A stretch of 15,697 nucleotides of DNA, taken from NCBI GenBank assembly GCA_964444685.1, contig CAYUIG010000064.1, forward strand, positions 1-15,697, written 5' to 3'. Positions 12,133 to 15,697 of the stretch are shown here, piece after piece. The notes under the pieces were generated by a model. That model saw only the letters and a list, made by a program, of their open reading frames with translations, was not told where the DNA came from and ran no database searches. This stretch comes from CAYUIG01 sp964444685 (GTDB taxonomy: Bacteria > Gemmatimonadota > Gemmatimonadetes > Longimicrobiales > RSA9). Every line of letters begins with the position of its first letter. Within the stretch, counting starts at the first letter, position 1. Both the position numbers and the translations under genes were made by a program.

Positions 12133-14325
12133 ATGAGACCCGAGGAACTCCGCGAACGCCAGACCCGCGACGCACCCGGGGTGGAAGAACGGGTGATCGG
12201 CGCCCGCCTGCGCAAGGTGGACGGGCTCGGGAAGGTCACGGGCGCGGCGGTCTACACGGACGACATCGCGCTGCCGGGAATGCTGCACGGCAAGATCCTG
12301 CGGTCGCCGCGCCCGCACGCGCGCATCGTCTCGATCGACACGTCGGCGGCGGAGGCGCTCCCGGGCGTCCACGCAGTCGTCACGGGCCGCGATATGCCCG
12401 TGGCCTACTGCATTATCCCCTGGACGCGCGACGAGACGCCGCTCTGCGTGGACCGCGTTCGCTTCATCGGCGATGGCGTCGCGGCGGTGGCCGCGGTCGA
12501 TGAGGAAACCGCGAACGAGGCGCTGCGGCTCATCCGCGTCGAATACGAGATCCTGCCGGCCATCCTCGAGCCCGAGGATGCACTGAAGCCGGACGCGCCG
12601 CAGATCCACGACCCTTCCAAGCCGGGTCGCAACGGCAACATCACGAAGATGGTGAAGCTCGCGTTCGGCGATGTCGATGACGAACTCGCGTCGAGCGATG
12701 TCGTGATCGAGGGCGACTACTACTTCGAGGGCACGACGCACACGCCGATCGAGCCGCACTGCGCGATCGGNNNNNNNNNNNNNNNNNNNNNNNNNNNNNN
12801 NNNNNNNNNNNNNNNNNNNNNNNNNNNNNNNNNNNNNNNNNNNNNNNNNNNNNNNNNNNNNNNNNNNNNNGTCGATGGCAGGATCCTGATCGATGGCGGC
12901 GCGTACGCGTCGTTCGGGCTGGTCACGACGTACTACTCGGGACAGCTCCTCACCGCGCCGTACGACTTCGGCTCGTACCGCTTCGAGTCGGCGCGCGTGT
13001 ACACGAACAAGCCACCGTGCGGGCCGAAGCGCGGGCACGGCAGCGTGCAGCCGCGCTTCGCGTTCGAGGTGCAGCTCGACAAGCTGTCCGAGGCGCTGAA
13101 CATCGATCCGATCGAGCTGCGCCGCCGCAACTTCCTCGGTTCGAGCACCTGGACGATCAACGAGCTGCGCATCACGTCCAACGGCTTCCTCGAGTGTCTC
13201 GATGCGGTCGAGCGCGCGAGCGACTGGCAGCGGAAGTGGCGCAGGCTGCCGTACGGGCGCGGCGTGGGCGTGGCGGGATCGTGCTACATCTCCGGCACGA
13301 ACTACCCGATCTACCCGAACGACATGCCGCAGGCCGCGATCCAGATCCAGATCGAACGGTCCGGACGCGTCGCCGTCTTCACGGGTGCGTCGGAGATCGG
13401 GCAGGGTTCGAACCACATGGTCGCGGCGATCGCAGCCGAGGAGCTGGGTGTGCCCGTCTCCTACGTGCGCGTGCACGCCACCGACACCGACATGGTCCCC
13501 GTCGACCTGGGTGCGTATTCGTCACGCGAGACGTTCATGGTCGGCAACGCCTGCCTCGACGCTGCGCGCAAGCTGCGCGCGCTCGTGACCAACGTCGTCG
13601 CGGAAGTGTGGGACATCGATCCTGCGCGCGTGCGGCTTACAGGCGGCTGGGCATACGATGCGTTCGATGCCGCCGTGCCGGAGCGGCGCATGCCGATTGC
13701 CGAAGCCTTCAACCTCGCCGAGGCGAAGCACGGTCCTCTCGCTGCCGTCGGATCCTACAACACGCCGAAGGACATCCACGGCGAGTATCGCGGCGGCACC
13801 ATCGGTTCGTCGCCTGCCTACTCGTTCACCGCGCACGTCGCGGAAGTCGACGTCGATGTCGAGACCGGCTTCGTACGTGTGGACCGCATCTGGGTGGCGC
13901 ACGACTGCGGCCGCGCACTCAATCCGGTGCTCGTCGAAGCACAGATGGAAGGCTCGGCGTACATGGGATACGCCGAAGCGCTCATGGAGCAGCAGATCTT
14001 CAAGAATGCGGACGAGGGCCGGGCCGGGCTGCATCACGGCCCTTCGCTGCTCGACTATCGCATCCCGACATCGCTCGATACGCCCGAACTCGTCTCGCTC
14101 ATCATCGAGTCGCACGACCCCGAGGGGCCGTACGGCGCGAAGGAAGCCGGCGAGGGTCCGCTGCACCCATCCATCCCGGCGATCGCGAACGCGATCTTCG
14201 ATGCGGTGGGCGTGCGCATGGACAGCATGCCGTTTTCGCCGCCGCGTGTCTGGCGCGCCCTGCAGGAGGGTGCGCGGGAGCGGTGGGAGGGTGCCCGGAC
14301 GACAACAGCCGTGTCTGGTGTCTAG
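12133..14325 (+). CDS. hcrA: Molybdopterin-binding large subunit, 4-hydroxybenzoyl-CoA reductase/xanthine dehydrogenase family (HcrA-like), with internal gap
   Basis: Catalytic subunit carrying the Mo-pterin dinucleotide. Reading is in one frame on both sides of a 100-N gap, 730 codons as drawn. The N-terminal aldehyde oxidase/XDH a/b-hammerhead domain spans about 22-145, with KVDGLGKVTGAAVYTDDI (28-45) and LHGKILRSPRPHARIVSI (51-68). IIPWTRDETPLCVDRVRFIG (94-113) resembles HcrA-type subunits. After the gap come TNKPPCGPKRGHG, the pterin-contact segment TGASEIGQGSN, and HDCGRALNP. The final active-site segment is GAKEAGEGPL, whose Glu674 (numbered with the gap) matches the base-forming glutamate of XDH. 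The GGGFGG loop expected near residue 240 is in the gap. Start 12133: GGAG at 12121-12124 lies eight bases before. The last four residues and the stop are encoded by repeat R4. Confidence 0.88.
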   Translation: MRPEELRERQTRDAPGVEERVIGARLRKVDGLGKVTGAAVYTDDIALPGMLHGKILRSPRPHARIVSIDTSAAEALPGVHAVVTGRDMPVAYCIIPWTRDETPLCVDRVRFIGDGVAAVAAVDEETANEALRLIRVEYEILPAILEPEDALKPDAPQIHDPSKPGRNGNITKMVKLAFGDVDDELASSDVVIEGDYYFEGTTHTPIEPHCAIXXXXXXXXXXXXXXXXXXXXXXXXXXXXXXXXXXVDGRILIDGGAYASFGLVTTYYSGQLLTAPYDFGSYRFESARVYTNKPPCGPKRGHGSVQPRFAFEVQLDKLSEALNIDPIELRRRNFLGSSTWTINELRITSNGFLECLDAVERASDWQRKWRRLPYGRGVGVAGSCYISGTNYPIYPNDMPQAAIQIQIERSGRVAVFTGASEIGQGSNHMVAAIAAEELGVPVSYVRVHATDTDMVPVDLGAYSSRETFMVGNACLDAARKLRALVTNVVAEVWDIDPARVRLTGGWAYDAFDAAVPERRMPIAEAFNLAEAKHGPLAAVGSYNTPKDIHGEYRGGTIGSSPAYSFTAHVAEVDVDVETGFVRVDRIWVAHDCGRALNPVLVEAQMEGSAYMGYAEALMEQQIFKNADEGRAGLHHGPSLLDYRIPTSLDTPELVSLIIESHDPEGPYGAKEAGEGPLHPSIPAIANAIFDAVGVRMDSMPFSPPRVWRALQEGARERWEGARTTTAVSGV
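12771..12870. other. Assembly gap (100 N) inside hcrA
   Basis: Exactly 100 N within the large-subunit gene. The sequence stops just after IEPHCAI and resumes at VDGRILIDGGAY. In related subunits these two points are, from memory, separated by roughly 90-100 residues, so the true gap is probably nearer 300 bases and 100 is a placeholder. Confidence 0.95.
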
Positions 14326-14403
14326 AGTCTGGTGTCTGGTATCTGGTTGACAGCACCCCGCCGTAAACCAGACCCCAGACCCCAGACCCCAGACTCCAGA
14401 CCC
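14311..14403. repeat. Heptamer stem-loop element R4 overlapping the end of hcrA
   Basis: Left arm of five heptamers (14311-14345: GTGTCTG, GTGTCTA, GAGTCTG, GTGTCTG, GTATCTG). Right arm of five (14369-14403, CAGACCC/CAGACTC). The core CCCGCCGTAAACCAGAC at 14357-14373 differs from R1 at one position. The first two units and the first base of the third are coding: they give Val-Ser-Gly-Val and the TAG stop (14323-14325) of hcrA. The right arm ends 11 bases before the nitroreductase start. Confidence 0.87.
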
Positions 14404-14414
14404 GAAAAGGAAGC

Positions 14415-14975
14415 ATGGACGTTCTCGAAGCCATAAAACGCCGCCGATCCATAAAGCGGTTCACCGCCACTCCGGTGACGCGCTCCCAGATCGAACAGCT
14501 CATCGAAGCGGGTTCCTGGGCCCCCAACCACCGGATGACCCAGCCGTGGCGCTTCTACGTGCTCGGGCCGCAGGCACGGCGTGCGTACGGCGAGGCGTTG
14601 GGTGTGCGGAAGGCTCGGAAGGTCGAGGATCCGGATGCGGCGGTGCAGGTGAGGGAGAAGGTCGCGTCCGAGCACGAAGCGCTGCCGGCCATGCTCGCGG
14701 TGGCCATGGTGCAGGATGAGAATCCCGAGGTTCGCGAGGAGGACTACGCGGCCACCATGATGGCCATTCAGAATCTCTGCCTTGCCGCGGAGGCGCTCGG
14801 GCTCGGTGCGCACATCAAGAGCGGCGCCGTGATGCAGGACCCCGCGGCGCGCGCGGCGGTAGGTGTGAAGGATGACGAGCGCATCGTCGCAACCATTCAC
14901 ATCGGTGTGCCGGAGAGCGTGCCCGAGCCGAAGGTGCGCATCTCGCCCGAGCAGCTCACGACCTGGGTGGACTGA
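14415..14975 (+). CDS. Nitroreductase family flavoprotein (YdjA/NfnB-like)
   Basis: FMN-dependent NAD(P)H oxidoreductase of 186 aa. The N-terminal FMN phosphate-contact motif is RRRSIKRF (9-16), followed by the flavin-contact segment SWAPNHRMTQPWRFYVL (34-50), typical of small YdjA-like nitroreductases. The C-terminal part has AAEALGLGAHIKSG (124-137) and IGVPE (163-167), which close the flavin pocket. The natural substrate is unknown; the family reduces nitroaromatics, quinones or enones. AAGGA at 14407-14411 precedes the ATG closely. The stop overlaps the start of the FAD subunit as TGATG, so this gene is translationally coupled to the hydroxylase even though it interrupts the subunit order. 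That suggests a working link such as electron supply or shared substrate chemistry, but this is inference. Confidence 0.9.
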   Translation: MDVLEAIKRRRSIKRFTATPVTRSQIEQLIEAGSWAPNHRMTQPWRFYVLGPQARRAYGEALGVRKARKVEDPDAAVQVREKVASEHEALPAMLAVAMVQDENPEVREEDYAATMMAIQNLCLAAEALGLGAHIKSGAVMQDPAARAAVGVKDDERIVATIHIGVPESVPEPKVRISPEQLTTWVD

Positions 14976-15697
14976 TGCTGCGACTCGCGCCCTACCGGTA
15001 TCACCGTCCGGCTTCGCTCGCGGAGGCCGTCGCGCTCCTCGCGGAACACGCGGGCGGCATCGTTCCCGTTGCAGGCGGCACCGATCTCGTGCCGAATCTC
15101 AAGCACGGGCTGTTCTCGCCCGCGCACGTGGTGTCCATTCGCAGATTGAACGAGCTGCGCGGCATCGAGGTGCAGGGCGGCGAGCTGGTGATCGGTGCGG
15201 GCATGACGCTGAGCGAAATCGCGATGCATCCGCTCGTGATGCAGCATGCGCCGTCGCTTGCGAAGGCTGCGGGACTCGTGGCCGGGCCGCAGCTCCGCAA
15301 CGCCGGCACACTCGGTGGCAACCTCTGCCTCGACACGCGCTGCACGTACTACAACCAGACGTATTTCTGGCGCAGCGCGCTCGGCTTCTGCCTGAAGAAG
15401 GACGGCGAGGTCTGTCACGTGACGAAGACCGGGAAGAAGTGTGTCGCAGCACATTCGGCCGACACGCCGCCCGTACTGCACACGTTGAACGCGTCCGTCG
15501 ATCTCGTCTCGGCTTCTGGCGAACGCAACGTGAAGCTGGCGGAGTGGTTTGTTGCGGACGGAATCTGGAACAGCGTGCGTCGCCCCGATGAGATCGTGGT
15601 GCGCGTGCGCGTGCCGCTGCCGCCGGCGGGCCGCTTCGCGGCGTTCGAGAAGCTGCGCCAGCGGAACGCCATCGACTTTCCGCTGTTGAACGTGGCC
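14975..15697 (+). CDS. hcrB: FAD-binding medium subunit with extra [4Fe-4S] loop, 4-hydroxybenzoyl-CoA reductase beta (HcrB)-like; runs off the window
   Basis: Medium subunit of the molybdenum hydroxylase; 241 codons are visible with no stop. The FAD-binding PCMH-type fold shows PVAGGTDLVPNLKHG (31-45) and NAGTLGGNL (109-117). Directly after GGNL comes an insertion of about 40 residues with five cysteines: Cys118, Cys123, Cys139, Cys147 and Cys156. The last four, in LDTRCTYYNQT, GFCLKKDGEVCH and KKCVAAHSAD, have spacings 16-8-9. This agrees with my memory of the [4Fe-4S] ligands of Thauera HcrB. Ordinary XDH or CO dehydrogenase medium subunits lack this loop. The start ATG overlaps the nitroreductase stop (TGATG). 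The C-terminal FAD subdomain is outside the window. Substrate could be 4-hydroxybenzoyl-CoA or another compound handled by an HCR-like enzyme. Confidence 0.9.
   Translation, partial: MLRLAPYRYHRPASLAEAVALLAEHAGGIVPVAGGTDLVPNLKHGLFSPAHVVSIRRLNELRGIEVQGGELVIGAGMTLSEIAMHPLVMQHAPSLAKAAGLVAGPQLRNAGTLGGNLCLDTRCTYYNQTYFWRSALGFCLKKDGEVCHVTKTGKKCVAAHSADTPPVLHTLNASVDLVSASGERNVKLAEWFVADGIWNSVRRPDEIVVRVRVPLPPAGRFAAFEKLRQRNAIDFPLLNVA

Noticed and set aside
11992..13476. Long minus-strand open frame across hcrA
   Set aside because: Low-complexity Arg/Asp/Val-rich translation, spans the N gap, and is antisense to a well-defined subunit.

Overview
The window is GC-rich, gene-dense bacterial chromosome with two 100-N assembly gaps (6600-6699 and 12771-12870). 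Short intergenic spaces, many 1-8 nt start/stop overlaps, GTG starts and the gene mix (LACTB-like serine hydrolase, Asp-box protein, ThiI with rhodanese domain, large molybdenum hydroxylase) suggest a free-living soil or sediment heterotroph. Gemmatimonadota or a similar high-GC phylum is my guess, but nothing here proves it. No rRNA, tRNA, transposase or CRISPR array was seen. No stretch over 300 bases lacks a gene; the longest non-coding spaces (10704-10889 and 11943-12132) are mostly repeat elements.

Layout. (1) 1-660, minus strand: a helical protein of unknown function, coupled by a GTGA overlap to a zinc-knuckle protein that leaves the window. (2) 792-3314, plus: a TetA-type MFS pump, a GlsB/YeaQ-like membrane protein and a zeta-crystallin/PIG3-type quinone oxidoreductase. 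(3) 3402-4880, minus: full-length ThiI. (4) 4920-5665, plus: an alkyltransferase-like (ATL) repair protein overlapping a Nudix-fold protein whose Nudix box is degenerate. (5) 5646-7777: an Asp-box (BNR) repeat protein and a secreted serine hydrolase, divergent across an assembly gap. (6) 7774-10703, minus: an operon of mocA, an XdhC-type protein, a small XdhC_CoxI-domain protein and a Glu/Leu/Phe/Val-type dehydrogenase, all with overlapping ends. (7) 10890 to the end, plus: the three subunits of a molybdenum hydroxylase: [2Fe-2S] subunit, molybdopterin subunit and FAD subunit. A VOC protein on the opposite strand and a co-directional nitroreductase are interposed.

The most informative point is the FAD subunit at the right edge. 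It carries a cysteine-rich insertion like the one that binds an extra [4Fe-4S] cluster in 4-hydroxybenzoyl-CoA reductase (HcrB). The large subunit also reads as HcrA-like. The divergent mocA/xdhC operon is best read as the cofactor maturation set for this enzyme: MocA makes the cytosine dinucleotide form of Moco, and XdhC handles sulfuration and insertion.

The second theme is a family of intergenic elements (four copies, R1-R4). Each has two arms of tandem heptamers of type GNGTCTG facing CAGACNC, around a conserved core CCCGCAGTAAACCAGAC. They sit flush against genes. One supplies the stop codon of the large subunit and one abuts the start codon of mocA. A different inverted repeat with 36-base arms fills the space after hcrC. 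Every uncoupled junction around the molybdenum hydroxylase genes contains one of these elements.
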